This document shows, one piece after another, positions 35,062-43,840 of a stretch of DNA of 55,276 bases; within the stretch, counting starts at the first letter, position 1, and each line of letters starts with the position of its first letter. The translations under genes were made by a program, and so were the position numbers. Origin of the DNA: Treponema sp. (GTDB lineage: Bacteria > Spirochaetota > Spirochaetia > Treponematales > Treponemataceae); NCBI GenBank assembly GCA_017940255.1, contig JAGAZB010000019.1, positions 1 through 55,276 of the forward strand, in the 5' to 3' direction. The notes beneath the pieces are model-generated. The model was not told where the DNA came from and did not search any database. It saw nothing but the letters and a program-made list of their open reading frames with translations.

Positions 35062-36840
35062 TTATAGCTTCCAGGAAACAGCTTCTTTACGGGTGTCTAT
35101 AAACTTGGCGTAAATACCTCCCTTTGCAATAAGCTCTTCGTGTTTGCCCTGTTCTGCAATGCGCCCCTTGTTGATAACAACAATCTGGTCTGCATTGCGC
35201 ACTGTCTTAAGGCGATGGGCAATCATTATAACTGTTTTTTCTTTTGTAAGCTCCTTTACTGCTTCCATAAGGTCCCGCTCGTTTTCGGGGTCAACGTTTG
35301 CTGTGGCTTCATCAAGAATAATGATTGGTGAATCTTTCATGATGGCACGTGCAATAGAAATACGCTGGCGTTCACCACCGCTAAGACTTGTTCCGGCTTC
35401 TCCGATTACCGTATCGTAGCCCTTTGGAAGAGACATTATAAAGTCATGGCAGCAGGCTTTTTTTGCCGCAGCAATAACTTTTTCCATTGGAGCCGTGGGG
35501 TCTCCAAAGCGGATGTTGTTTGCAATTGTGTCGTGGAAAAGATATACGTTCTGGAAGACAAAGCTGAAGTTTTTCATAAGGTCATCCATGCTGTAATCTT
35601 TTACATCTATTCCACGAAGGAAAACTTTGCCAGAATCTACATCCCAGAAGCGCGAAAGCAAATGGCAGAAAGTCGTTTTTCCTCCGCCGCTTGGACCGAC
35701 AATTGCAGTTGTGCTGTGTTCAGGAATTGAAAGCGAAATGCCGTCTATAATTTTGCGGGGGTTCAAGGAATTTGTGTCGTAAGCAAAGCCAATATTTTCT
35801 GCCTGTATGAGCGCCGGTGCCTTTTCTTTTACGTTAGCAGAGAGTTTTCTGCCTTCAATATCCATTGTGGGTAATTCAAGGATTCTATTTCCCTTGTCTA
35901 CGCAGATGTCAATTGTACGCAAAAGAGCAGAATAATTTCCGCCTGACTCAAGGGCATTAAAGAGCATGAATGAACATACAAGCATTACAGAGCAGTCAGC
36001 AAGAGTCATTGTGCCGTTAAGGAAGAAGAAAATAGAGGCAAGCATAATTGCAACGCCGGTTAATTTTGCAACCAGAGACTGAATGTTTGCAACAGGAATG
36101 CATCGCATTTCCATTTTAATCATTGTTTTCATTCTGCGGTTAATTACATCGCTCAATTCTTTATTATGCTTTGAAGCAAGATTGTAAGCTTTTACTTCTG
36201 CAATTCCCTGGATGTATTCAAGAATTTTTCCAATTTCGGCAGTATCATTCTTAATTTTTTCAGAAGAAACATTTTTTACCGCAAGCCGCATAAAGAGATT
36301 TACAATTTCAAACAATGCAAATCCTGCAAAAGCAACAAGTGCAATTCTCCAGTCAAAAAAGAAAATCATTACGATGATAAGCGAAGTGTCCAAAAGTCCC
36401 TGGAGTACCATCATTACAGCGCGTGTTGCAATGTCACCCAAAAGTTCCATGGTGTTTGTCGTAACGGAAGTAATTTCGCCAAGGCTGTTGTTGTTAAAGT
36501 ATCCCATTGGAAGATAGCGGAGGTGTTCTGCAATTTCTATTCTCTTGTTTGCACATGTTCTGTAACCGCCTTCGCACTGCCACATTGCGGTGACTTTTCT
36601 TGTAATTATTGCTCCGGCAACGCTAACGCACATGATTGCAAATGAAAGCCATATTGTTTTTGTTTCAAAGGGAAGGCCGTCTATTGTACTTGCAATTACA
36701 CCCTGAAGCATAACTGCAACCGCACCGATTCTTAATGCCATAAAGAATGCATTAAAAATCCCTACTATAATTGAACCGTAAAATTTCTTTCGGTTTTCTG
36801 CATCACAGAATTTAAAAAATTTTTGCAAAGTCTCAAACAT
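35062..36840 (-). CDS. ABC half-transporter B (permease-ATPase fusion, siderophore type)
   Basis: 592 residues: six membrane helices in residues 1-320, then an ATPase domain with Walker A GPSGGGKTT, LSGGERQRISIARAI, IIILDEATA and the H-loop AHRLKT. YLPMGYFNNNSLGEI in the first half is the pattern of the IrtAB/YbtPQ-like group, half-transporters that import ferric siderophores although built like exporters. It starts 15 bases after its partner gene ends (GGGAGA before ATG 36840), so the two form a heterodimer. The substrate is inferred; an exporter role is the alternative. Confidence 0.82.
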   Translation of the reverse strand: MFETLQKFFKFCDAENRKKFYGSIIVGIFNAFFMALRIGAVAVMLQGVIASTIDGLPFETKTIWLSFAIMCVSVAGAIITRKVTAMWQCEGGYRTCANKRIEIAEHLRYLPMGYFNNNSLGEITSVTTNTMELLGDIATRAVMMVLQGLLDTSLIIVMIFFFDWRIALVAFAGFALFEIVNLFMRLAVKNVSSEKIKNDTAEIGKILEYIQGIAEVKAYNLASKHNKELSDVINRRMKTMIKMEMRCIPVANIQSLVAKLTGVAIMLASIFFFLNGTMTLADCSVMLVCSFMLFNALESGGNYSALLRTIDICVDKGNRILELPTMDIEGRKLSANVKEKAPALIQAENIGFAYDTNSLNPRKIIDGISLSIPEHSTTAIVGPSGGGKTTFCHLLSRFWDVDSGKVFLRGIDVKDYSMDDLMKNFSFVFQNVYLFHDTIANNIRFGDPTAPMEKVIAAAKKACCHDFIMSLPKGYDTVIGEAGTSLSGGERQRISIARAIMKDSPIIILDEATANVDPENERDLMEAVKELTKEKTVIMIAHRLKTVRNADQIVVINKGRIAEQGKHEELIAKGGIYAKFIDTRKEAVSWKL

Positions 36841-36855
36841 AATTTTCTCCCGATT

Positions 36856-38700
36856 TTATTCGTCGCGCGAACCGATATGGGCTTCCCACATTTTTTTGTA
36901 CAAACCGCCTTTAGCCAGCAGTTCTTCATGAGTACCACTTGAATCAATTACACCGTCTTTGATTACATAGAGCTTGTCTGCATCTTTTACAGTTGAAAGA
37001 CGGTGGGCAATTACAATAAGTGTTTTGTCTTTAACAAGCTGGGCAACAGATTTCTGAATAATCGCTTCGTTTTCCGGATCTGTATATGCAGTTGCTTCAT
37101 CAAGGATTACGATTGGTGCGTTTTTCATCATTGCACGGGCAATAGCAATTCTCTGCCGTTCGCCGCCACTTAAGTGGGCACCGCTTCCACCAACTATTGT
37201 GTCAAAACCTTTTTCGAGCGACATGATAAAATCATAGCAGCCGGCTTTGCGTGCAATTTCTTCCACTTCTTTATCTGTTGCATTCTGGCGGCCAAGGCGG
37301 ATATTTTCACGGACGCTTAGGTCAAACAAAAAATTGTCTTGGCTTACATAAGCTACACGGCTGTTATATTCTTCGAGCGAAAGATTTTTGATGTTTACTC
37401 CGCCAATTTCTATTGAACCGGAATCAACATCCCAAAGGGAAGCAATAAGGCGTGCGATTGTAGATTTTCCGCTGCCGCTTGGCCCAACGAACGCAGTGTA
37501 AGAGCCTTGAGGAAGAGTCATGTTTATACCGTGCAATATTTCGCAAGAGTGCGGGGGCGTTGCGGGGGTGTCCCCCGCAGAGGGGGTAGCGTAAGACTGC
37601 GAAGCAGGCTGGAGCGAGGGGGAGTCTTCCCCCACCTTATGATAAGAAAATTTGACATCTTTAAGTACAATCGAATTGTCAGCAGGCTTTTTCAAATCAG
37701 AGGCAGGACGTTCAAGTTCAGGAAGATTCATGATTGAACCAACTTCACCAAAAATTGCACCGGCTTTAGCAATGTCATCGTGGTAAGTGTAAGAAATCAT
37801 CAGTGGCTGAATTGCACTCAAGGCCATGATTATCATAGTAATAAAAACAGAAGGCTCTACAGATCCATGAAGGAACATTATTCCGCCAATTGGAAGAAGA
37901 GAAAGAATAAGCGACGGAGTAATGATTATTGCAAATGCAAAGGGCCAGATACAGTCACGCATCCATTCTACATAACAGTCAGAACCTTCTTTTGCGGCAA
38001 TGACAAAACGCTCGTAGGAAGATTTTGATTTTCCAAAGGCCTTGATAACTTCTATACCGTTTATATATTCAACAGCAGTGTCGTTAAGCACCTTTGTTTT
38101 GTCCAGGGCAAATTTAAAGCGTGGGGCAGCGTCTTTGAACATAAAGCACATGGCAGCAAATCCCACAGGAACAACGGCAAGGCATGCAAGGGCAAGCCGC
38201 CAGTCAATTAGGAAAAGATAAACAAGAAGGGCAACAGAAAGAATGATGTTTGAAGTATATTCAGGAACAATATGGGCAAGCGTTGTTTCCATACTGTCTA
38301 TTCGCTCAATCATTATACTCTTGAGTGAACCTGACGGCATATCAAGAACCGTTCCAAGCGGAACTCGTGTAAGCTTGTCGCACATTTTCTTTCTGATGTT
38401 TCCAAGCAGGTTGAAAGTAGCAATGTGGCTCATGCTTGTTGAAATTGCGTGGAAGATTACATTTCCAAGCCAGAAGGCTGCCGTGATTCCACATTCACGG
38501 AGGAAAAGGTTCCAGTCACGGACACCGGCAAGCAGCTGGCGGACAATCCGTGCAATCATAAAATATGGTGCTATACAGCAGGCCACACTAAGCAGGGCAA
38601 AGAACACACTTACGATGTACTGCCCTTTTTTTTCACCCGCAAATTCTACAATCCAGCTTATAAGGCTTTTTTTGGCGGGGGACTTTTTTTTATCCGACAT
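36856..38700 (-). CDS. ABC half-transporter A, with in-frame GC-rich insertion
   Basis: 614 residues. The membrane domain has PLGTVLDMPSGSLKS and TLAHIVPEYTSN, typical of siderophore-type (YbtP/IrtA-like) half-transporters. The ATPase domain has Walker A GPSGSGKST, LSGGERQRIAIARAM and IVILDEATA. Between KFSYHKV and EILHGINM, about 25-50 residues before Walker A, is a proline/serine-rich stretch of about 30 residues encoded by a GC-rich palindromic repeat. AGAGGT precedes ATG 38700, and two palindromic operators lie upstream. Partner of the following half-transporter. Confidence 0.85.
   Translation of the reverse strand: MSDKKKSPAKKSLISWIVEFAGEKKGQYIVSVFFALLSVACCIAPYFMIARIVRQLLAGVRDWNLFLRECGITAAFWLGNVIFHAISTSMSHIATFNLLGNIRKKMCDKLTRVPLGTVLDMPSGSLKSIMIERIDSMETTLAHIVPEYTSNIILSVALLVYLFLIDWRLALACLAVVPVGFAAMCFMFKDAAPRFKFALDKTKVLNDTAVEYINGIEVIKAFGKSKSSYERFVIAAKEGSDCYVEWMRDCIWPFAFAIIITPSLILSLLPIGGIMFLHGSVEPSVFITMIIMALSAIQPLMISYTYHDDIAKAGAIFGEVGSIMNLPELERPASDLKKPADNSIVLKDVKFSYHKVGEDSPSLQPASQSYATPSAGDTPATPPHSCEILHGINMTLPQGSYTAFVGPSGSGKSTIARLIASLWDVDSGSIEIGGVNIKNLSLEEYNSRVAYVSQDNFLFDLSVRENIRLGRQNATDKEVEEIARKAGCYDFIMSLEKGFDTIVGGSGAHLSGGERQRIAIARAMMKNAPIVILDEATAYTDPENEAIIQKSVAQLVKDKTLIVIAHRLSTVKDADKLYVIKDGVIDSSGTHEELLAKGGLYKKMWEAHIGSRDE
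37548..37636 (-). repeat. GC-rich palindromic element inserted in frame in an ABC transporter gene
   Basis: About 89 bases of very high GC, with the self-complementary GCGGGGGTGTCCCCCGC and GACTGCGAAGCAGGCT plus the pair GGGGGAGTC/GACTCCCCC, inside a gene of ordinary composition. It keeps the reading frame and has no stop in that frame. It encodes PSLQPASQSYATPSAGDTPA and flanking residues, a low-complexity loop. Confidence 0.75.
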
Positions 38701-38714
38701 ATTATACCTCTTTG

Positions 38715-38775
38715 GTTAGTTATATCTAACTATAATGGCATAATATATAACAGTGTTATATTAGTCAATACTAAC
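38715..38775 (-). promoter_or_regulatory. Promoter with paired GTTAG-N6-CTAAC operators (ABC pair)
   Basis: On the minus strand -35 TTGACT (38763-38768) and -10 TATTAT (38740-38745) are 17 bases apart. Operator 1 (GTTAGtattgaCTAAT, 38760-38775) contains the -35; operator 2 (38715-38730, perfect half-sites) lies between the -10 and the ABC start codon at 38700. Confidence 0.8.
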
Positions 38776-38823
38776 TCTTACTTTTTTTTGAATTTCCTGA
38801 GAAATAATGAATTTTTCTTAGCT

Positions 38824-39450
38824 TTAGTCTTTTGCAAAATGCATTAGATTGTTCCATCCGCCACGGTAAAAGCGGAACATCTGTTCAAGACCATGCTCGG
38901 CTTGTGACAAAGGAATGTCTCTTAGGCTTAGCGAAAAAAATGAAGAGAAAGTTCCGGTTATGACAATTTCTTCAATCAGCGGCTCTATGCGCTCTACCTT
39001 TCTTCCCCTGGATTCAAGAATGTCGTAAAATTTGTCTGTTGATTCAATGTCTTTTTTTGCCATTTCGTAAACAAAGTTTTCGTATTTTGTTCCGTCTGCA
39101 CTTTTTAGGATAAGGCGGAATTCTGTTTTATGATTCCAAATGTATTCAAACATTCGCTTGAGTCCTAGCGAGGAATAGTCGCTCATAGAGGCAATCTGTT
39201 GTTCAAGGGGGATTTTTTCAAATTCGGATAGAATTTCATCATATATTCCCTTGATGTGATCGGCATGTTTTTTTACCAGGGCATCGAATAGTTCTTCTTT
39301 GCTTTTAAAATATCCGTAGAAAGCTCCTGTTGTGACACCAGCTTTTTTTACAACTTCACGAAGGGATGCGCCACGAAATCCCTTTTCTAGAAATTCTGCG
39401 CGTGCAACTTCAAGAATTTTTTCAAGTGTAACTGACTCTTCATTTTGCAT
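38824..39450 (-). CDS. TetR-family transcriptional regulator
   Basis: 208 residues. The N-terminal DNA-binding domain reads ILEVARAEFLEKGFRGASLR, then KAGVTTGAFYGYFKSKEEL; the helical C-terminal ligand domain shows no family motif. It lies just upstream of the ABC pair on the same strand and is a candidate for the protein that binds the GTTAG-N6-CTAAC palindromes, but its own upstream region lacks a clear copy. A TTGACA...TATTTT pair (17-base spacing) ends about 9 bases before the ATG and there is no ribosome site, so the mRNA may be nearly leaderless. Confidence 0.85.
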   Translation of the reverse strand: MQNEESVTLEKILEVARAEFLEKGFRGASLREVVKKAGVTTGAFYGYFKSKEELFDALVKKHADHIKGIYDEILSEFEKIPLEQQIASMSDYSSLGLKRMFEYIWNHKTEFRLILKSADGTKYENFVYEMAKKDIESTDKFYDILESRGRKVERIEPLIEEIVITGTFSSFFSLSLRDIPLSQAEHGLEQMFRFYRGGWNNLMHFAKD

Positions 39451-39493
39451 AACTATTAAAAAATAGATGCAGATTGAGTTAATGTCAATACAG

Positions 39494-41383
39494 TTACTTC
39501 ATCATGGCTTTTAGGTCTGCAAAGCGGCCTTTTTCGTCGGTGTGGGCTTTGTTGTGGCGTTCCACCTGAGCAATTCCCCGCATTTCTGAAAGGTTATGAT
39601 ATCCGTGAGATTTCATGAACGCACGTAAACCATTTTGAATGTCAATTGCAACATTTGGATTTGTAAACTTGGCCTGTCCAATTTCTACGGCACTTGCTCC
39701 TGCCATTATGAATTCAACTGCATCCTGCCAGGTACAGATTCCTCCGATTCCAACAACCGGCACTCTCTGCTCCGGCGGAAGTTTGTTTATTTCTTGTACA
39801 ACATCATAAACGATTCTTAGTGCAAGCGGCTTAAGGCCCGGACCTGAATATCCTGCATGAACATTATTAAAGAAAGGCTTTCCTTTATCAATGTCAATTG
39901 CAACGCCATGAATCATATTTATTAAGCTGATTGCATTTGCACCTGCTTTTATACAGGCAATAGCAATGGGACGGTTGTCTGCCGCATTTGGAGAAAGCTT
40001 TACCATGATAGGCTTTTTTGTAACTGCACGGACAGCGGAAACACAGTAGAAAGCCGTGTCTGCGCTCATTCCCCAAGCAAGACCTGCCGCCTTAATATTG
40101 GGACAGCTGATGTTAAGTTCAATCATATCGCAGTCGGTCTTGTCCAAAAGTTTTGCACCTTCTACATAAGATTCTATGTCGCTTCCTGCAAGATTTGTGA
40201 TTACGACAGGTCCCAGCCCTATCATCCCCGGAAGAAGATTTTCTATGTAATAAGGAATGCCCGGGTTCTGAAGGCCTATAGAATTCATATTTCCACCGGC
40301 AACTTCAAGGCTGCGCTCACCGTGGTTTCCTTCTCGCGGTTCAAGGGTAACTCCCTTGGAAACAATTCCTCCCCATGCGGCAACATCACTTACACCGCGG
40401 AAATTCTGCCCAAATGCAAAAGTTCCTCCGCTTGCAATTGTTGGATTCTTAAAATGAACACCTGCTATGTCCACGCTTAAATCTGGCTCTTCATTTGTGG
40501 CCAAAGGTTTGCGGCGTGGAAGAGGCGGGTCAAAAATAACTTCGCTTGCATCAAATACAGGGCCGTCTTTGCAGCAGCGTTTAAGACCCTTTGTGGTTTC
40601 GATTGTGCAGCCAAGGCATGCTCCAAGTCCGCAGAGCATTCTGTGTTCCATACTGATGTAGCATTTTATCCCAAGTTCACTAGCCAACTTCTGTACATAA
40701 ACAAGGGCCGGAGTTGGTCCACAGGCCAGAATCAATTCGTAACCGGCAGCAAGAACCGCTTCTTTTGTAAGCGCACATGGCAACATTCCTTTTATACCGC
40801 AGGTTCCGTCGTCGGTGGTAATTTCAAGATGATTAGCGCGAACCCTTTCCAGCCCGTAGGAACCCGACTTAAATGCGGCATAAAAATCATAAGAGCCGTC
40901 TGGAAGATTGTCCGCTAGATTTGCAACAGGCGCAACTCCAATTCCTCCTCCCACAATGCAGATTTTTGCCTTGCCGGGGTTTTTATCTGCAAGCTCACGG
41001 CACTCTTCCAAAGGCCAAGGTTTTCCTAGCGGGCCAATAACAGAAATATCATCCCAAAGAGTCATGTGGCAAAGTTCCCCTGTTCCACGGCCTTTTTCAA
41101 GAATCATAAACTGAACAAGAATTTTCTTTTTGCCCTCGTTGCTTATCCACTCTTCGGAATGATAAACGCTGATGGGTCTGTTATAGTGAACAGAAGATTT
41201 AGCGCTTCGAATCAAATAAAACTGGCCTGCTTTTGGAACTGCCTGATTTGGCCGTTCACATTCTATGGTCGTTTGCAAAAGATAAACATTTGGCTGCCCT
41301 TCAATCTTTTCCAGCCGTTCAACCTTTGTTTTTCCAAAAAACTGCAAGCCTTTTCCATTTTCATCAATTTCTGCTAAATCCAT
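39494..41383 (-). CDS. pyrD: PyrK-PyrD fusion: dihydroorotate dehydrogenase with electron-transfer domain
   Basis: 629 residues. Residues 1-290 are a PyrK-like unit: the FAD site YNRPISVYHS, the NAD site GGGIGVAPVANL and a four-cysteine 2Fe-2S cluster in CGLGACLGC and RCCKDG. Residues 305-629 are a class 1B dihydroorotate dehydrogenase with ELNISCPNIKAAG (catalytic cysteine), KLSPNAADN and VVGIGGICTWQDAVEF. In most bacteria these are two genes, pyrK and pyrD. The protein oxidises dihydroorotate to orotate and passes electrons to NAD. AAGGTGA precedes ATG 41383. Confidence 0.93.
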   Translation of the reverse strand: MDLAEIDENGKGLQFFGKTKVERLEKIEGQPNVYLLQTTIECERPNQAVPKAGQFYLIRSAKSSVHYNRPISVYHSEEWISNEGKKKILVQFMILEKGRGTGELCHMTLWDDISVIGPLGKPWPLEECRELADKNPGKAKICIVGGGIGVAPVANLADNLPDGSYDFYAAFKSGSYGLERVRANHLEITTDDGTCGIKGMLPCALTKEAVLAAGYELILACGPTPALVYVQKLASELGIKCYISMEHRMLCGLGACLGCTIETTKGLKRCCKDGPVFDASEVIFDPPLPRRKPLATNEEPDLSVDIAGVHFKNPTIASGGTFAFGQNFRGVSDVAAWGGIVSKGVTLEPREGNHGERSLEVAGGNMNSIGLQNPGIPYYIENLLPGMIGLGPVVITNLAGSDIESYVEGAKLLDKTDCDMIELNISCPNIKAAGLAWGMSADTAFYCVSAVRAVTKKPIMVKLSPNAADNRPIAIACIKAGANAISLINMIHGVAIDIDKGKPFFNNVHAGYSGPGLKPLALRIVYDVVQEINKLPPEQRVPVVGIGGICTWQDAVEFIMAGASAVEIGQAKFTNPNVAIDIQNGLRAFMKSHGYHNLSEMRGIAQVERHNKAHTDEKGRFADLKAMMK

Positions 41384-41420
41384 AACTGTTCACCTTTTCC
41401 TATTTTTTTAATCCAGATAT

Positions 41421-42743
41421 TTATCCGCGAAAGAGGATGTTGTTAATAACCCCTTCCAAATATTCCTCGCGGCCTGAACCTGGATCAGAAGGCTTTTTCA
41501 TTTCTGCGGCACGGCTAGCAAGCTCTTCCAAAGTTGTCTTTCTGTCGCGAATCTTTTTGCCAATTCCACTTTCAAAACTTGAATACTTTTCTTTTATAAA
41601 GCCGTCAATTCTACCGTCTTCAATAATTTCTGCAGCCTTAATAAGGCCAAGTGCAAAAGTATCCATTCCCATGATGTAAGCGTGGAACATATCTTCAAAA
41701 GTATTTGAAGGACGGCGGTTCTTTGAGTCAAAGTTAAAGCCACCTGTGAGTCCACCAGCCTTCAAAATTTCGTACATTGCAAGAGTTGCATCGTAAACAT
41801 TCCACGGGAAGTTGTCTGTGTCCCAGCCAAGAATTGGATTTCCCTGGTTGGCGTCTACAGAGCCAAGCATGCCGTTTATGCGGCTGATGCAAAGCTCGTG
41901 CTGGAAGGTATGGTTTGCAAGGCTCGCGTGGTTTGCTTCAATGTTCATCTTAAAATCTTTATCAAGTCCGTACTGGCGCAAAAAGCCAATTGCAGTTGCG
42001 GCATCAAAATCATACTGATGGCTCATTGGCTCCTTTGGCTTAGGTTCAATATAGAAGTCGCCCTTAAAACCAATGCTGCGGCCATAATCAACCGCCATGT
42101 GCATAAGGTTTGCAATGTTTTCCTGTTCAAGCTTTACGTCTGTGTTAAGAAGAGTTTCGTAACCTTCGCGTCCACCCCAGAACACATATCCGCGGCCACC
42201 AAGTTTAACTGTAATCTCAAGAGCCTTTTTTACCTGAGCGGCAGCAAAACAGTAAACGTCGGCAGAATTTGTTGAACCTGCACCGTTCATAAAGCGAGGA
42301 TTACCGAACATATTTGCAGTTCCCCAGAGACACTTAATGTCTGTACCCTTTGTCTTTTCCAGGATATAGTCTGAAATCTCGTCCAGTCGTGTGTTAGTTA
42401 CATTGATGTCGTTTGGATCTTCCGGAACCAGGTCAACATCGTGCCAGCAGTAGTATTTGATTCCCAGCTTTTTCATAAACTCAATGCCGGCATCTACTTT
42501 AGCCTTTGCGTGTTCCATTGTCCCTGGAACCTGACCAAAAGACTTGTCCGCTGTGCCTGAACCAAACATATCAACTCCATTTGCGCCAAGGTTGTGCCAC
42601 CATGCCATTGCAAAAGGAAGATGCTCAGACATCTTTTTACCCATAAGCATCAAATCCGGATTGTAGAACTTAAATGCCCAAGGATTCTTGCTTTCTTTTC
42701 CTTCGAATTTTATCTCAGGAATATTCTTAAAAAACTCGCTCAT
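41421..42743 (-). CDS. xylA: Xylose isomerase
   Basis: 440 residues, full length for the class II enzymes. Motifs are [12 protein letters not shown] (catalytic His and metal ligands), [49 protein letters not shown] and [11 protein letters not shown]. It converts xylose to xylulose for the pentose phosphate route, needing Mg or Mn. AAGGAGG lies before ATG 42743, only 17 bases after gpmA ends, so the two are probably cotranscribed. No xylulokinase lies nearby. Confidence 0.96.
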   Translation of the reverse strand: MSEFFKNIPEIKFEGKESKNPWAFKFYNPDLMLMGKKMSEHLPFAMAWWHNLGANGVDMFGSGTADKSFGQVPGTMEHAKAKVDAGIEFMKKLGIKYYCWHDVDLVPEDPNDINVTNTRLDEISDYILEKTKGTDIKCLWGTANMFGNPRFMNGAGSTNSADVYCFAAAQVKKALEITVKLGGRGYVFWGGREGYETLLNTDVKLEQENIANLMHMAVDYGRSIGFKGDFYIEPKPKEPMSHQYDFDAATAIGFLRQYGLDKDFKMNIEANHASLANHTFQHELCISRINGMLGSVDANQGNPILGWDTDNFPWNVYDATLAMYEILKAGGLTGGFNFDSKNRRPSNTFEDMFHAYIMGMDTFALGLIKAAEIIEDGRIDGFIKEKYSSFESGIGKKIRDRKTTLEELASRAAEMKKPSDPGSGREEYLEGVINNILFRG

Positions 42744-42760
42744 CTAGAGCCTCCTTATAT

Positions 42761-43507
42761 TTATTTTTTCTTACCCTGATTTGCAACGGCTTCCATTTTT
42801 GCTTTTAAGGCTTCCTGGTCGCCAAGATAGTAGTGCCTTATTACCTTAAAACTTTCATCAAATTCGTAAACAAGAGGCGTGCCTGTAGGAATGTTCACTT
42901 CAAGAATTTGTTCCGGGGTAAGGGAATCAAGATATTTTACCAAAGCACGCAGACTGTTTCCGTGAGCCGCAATGATTACTCTTTTTCCTGCCTTCATTTG
43001 TGGCTTGATTTCTTCCAAAAAATAGGGGATTACACGTGCAATTGTTGTTTCAAGACTTTCATTCTGAGGAAGAAAACTTTCGTCAACATCACGGTACATA
43101 GCCTGCCTCTTTGCAGAACGCTCGTCATCATCTGCAAGCGCCGGTGGCTTTACGTCAAAAGAGCGTCTCCATATTTTTACCTGAGCCTCACCAAATTTTT
43201 CTGCTGCCTCCGCCTTATTTTTTCCCTGCAAGTCTCCATAATGGCGCTCGTTCAGTTTCCATGTTTTTATAACAGGAAGCCATTCCCTGTCCATTTCGCA
43301 AAGAATTCCATTTAGCGTATGAATTGCCCGCTTTAAATACGAAGTGTAGCAGATGTCAAAATCATAGCCTTCATCTTTTAAAAGCTTTCCAGCAGCCTTT
43401 GCTTCTTCGCGTCCCTTTTCAGAAAGCTCAACATCCGTCCAACCCGTAAACAGATTCAGTTTGTTCCATTCGCTTTCGCCGTGTCTAACCAGTACAAGTT
43501 TTGTCAT
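42761..43507 (-). CDS. gpmA: 2,3-bisphosphoglycerate-dependent phosphoglycerate mutase
   Basis: 248 residues. [20 protein letters not shown] holds the phosphorylated histidine; [16 protein letters not shown] and [14 protein letters not shown] are the other signatures. It interconverts 3- and 2-phosphoglycerate in glycolysis and, unlike the independent enzyme iPGM, needs no metal ion. It is preceded by a promoter with two copies of the palindrome also found before metal-related genes. In Treponema pallidum a gpm gene belongs to the metal-regulated tro operon, a suggestive parallel. Confidence 0.96.
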   Translation of the reverse strand: MTKLVLVRHGESEWNKLNLFTGWTDVELSEKGREEAKAAGKLLKDEGYDFDICYTSYLKRAIHTLNGILCEMDREWLPVIKTWKLNERHYGDLQGKNKAEAAEKFGEAQVKIWRRSFDVKPPALADDDERSAKRQAMYRDVDESFLPQNESLETTIARVIPYFLEEIKPQMKAGKRVIIAAHGNSLRALVKYLDSLTPEQILEVNIPTGTPLVYEFDESFKVIRHYYLGDQEALKAKMEAVANQGKKK

Positions 43508-43527
43508 TTTATACTCCCTAAAATTTA

Positions 43528-43586
43528 GTTAGCTTAATCTAACCAACCTACAGTATCATTTTGCAGAATAGTTAGCAATAGCTTAC
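43528..43586 (-). promoter_or_regulatory. Promoter with paired GTTAG-N6-CTAAC operators (gpmA)
   Basis: On the minus strand -35 TTGCTA (43573-43578) and -10 TACTGT (43550-43555) are 17 bases apart. Operator 1 (43571-43586) has one mismatch in an outer half-site and covers the -35; operator 2 (43528-43543) is perfect and lies 6 bases after the -10. Confidence 0.75.
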
Positions 43587-43652
43587 AGTCTTTTTGGAGC
43601 AAGTTTTTATTTTTACTGTTGGTTTAGGGAGCAAGAGCATGTGCCTCGTGTT

Positions 43653-43730
43653 ACCCGCTTTCCAGGGTTCCGGCTTTCGCCTCCATTGCTTCGCAACGCG
43701 TTCCGCGCCCTTCCAATCGGGGCTAGGGTT
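43653..43730 (+). repeat. GC-rich interspersed repeat, copy C
   Basis: Carries the shared core (CCCGCTTTCCAGGGTTCC then GGCTTTCGCCTCCATTGC) and the end module CCCTTCCAATCGGGG. It lies between the divergent gpmA and flavodoxin promoters without touching either. Confidence 0.75.
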
Positions 43731-43752
43731 GAATTTGCAAAACTTTATTGCG

Positions 43753-43810
43753 GTTAGTATTGACTAACTTTCAAAAGCCAGTTATATTACATTTGTTAGC
43801 TATGACTAAC
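43753..43810 (+). promoter_or_regulatory. Promoter with paired GTTAG-N6-CTAAC operators (flavodoxin)
   Basis: -35 TTGACT (43760-43765) and -10 TATATT (43783-43788) are 17 bases apart. Operator 1 (GTTAGtattgaCTAAC, 43753-43768) contains the -35; operator 2 (GTTAGctatgaCTAAC, 43795-43810) covers the likely start of transcription. Both have perfect half-sites. Confidence 0.85.
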
Positions 43811-43840
43811 TAAAACACTCCCATATCAATCGAGGTGAAT

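Noticed and set aside
39455..39490. A further GTTAG-type operator upstream of the TetR gene
   Set aside because: The sequence GTTAATGTCAATACAGTTAC shares a TATTGAC core with some operators, but its half-sites do not match; the similarity is explained by a -35 TTGACA.
42833..43315. 160-codon plus-strand ORF inside gpmA
   Set aside because: Antisense to an unmistakable GpmA frame, with a Phe/Cys-rich translation typical of shadow frames.
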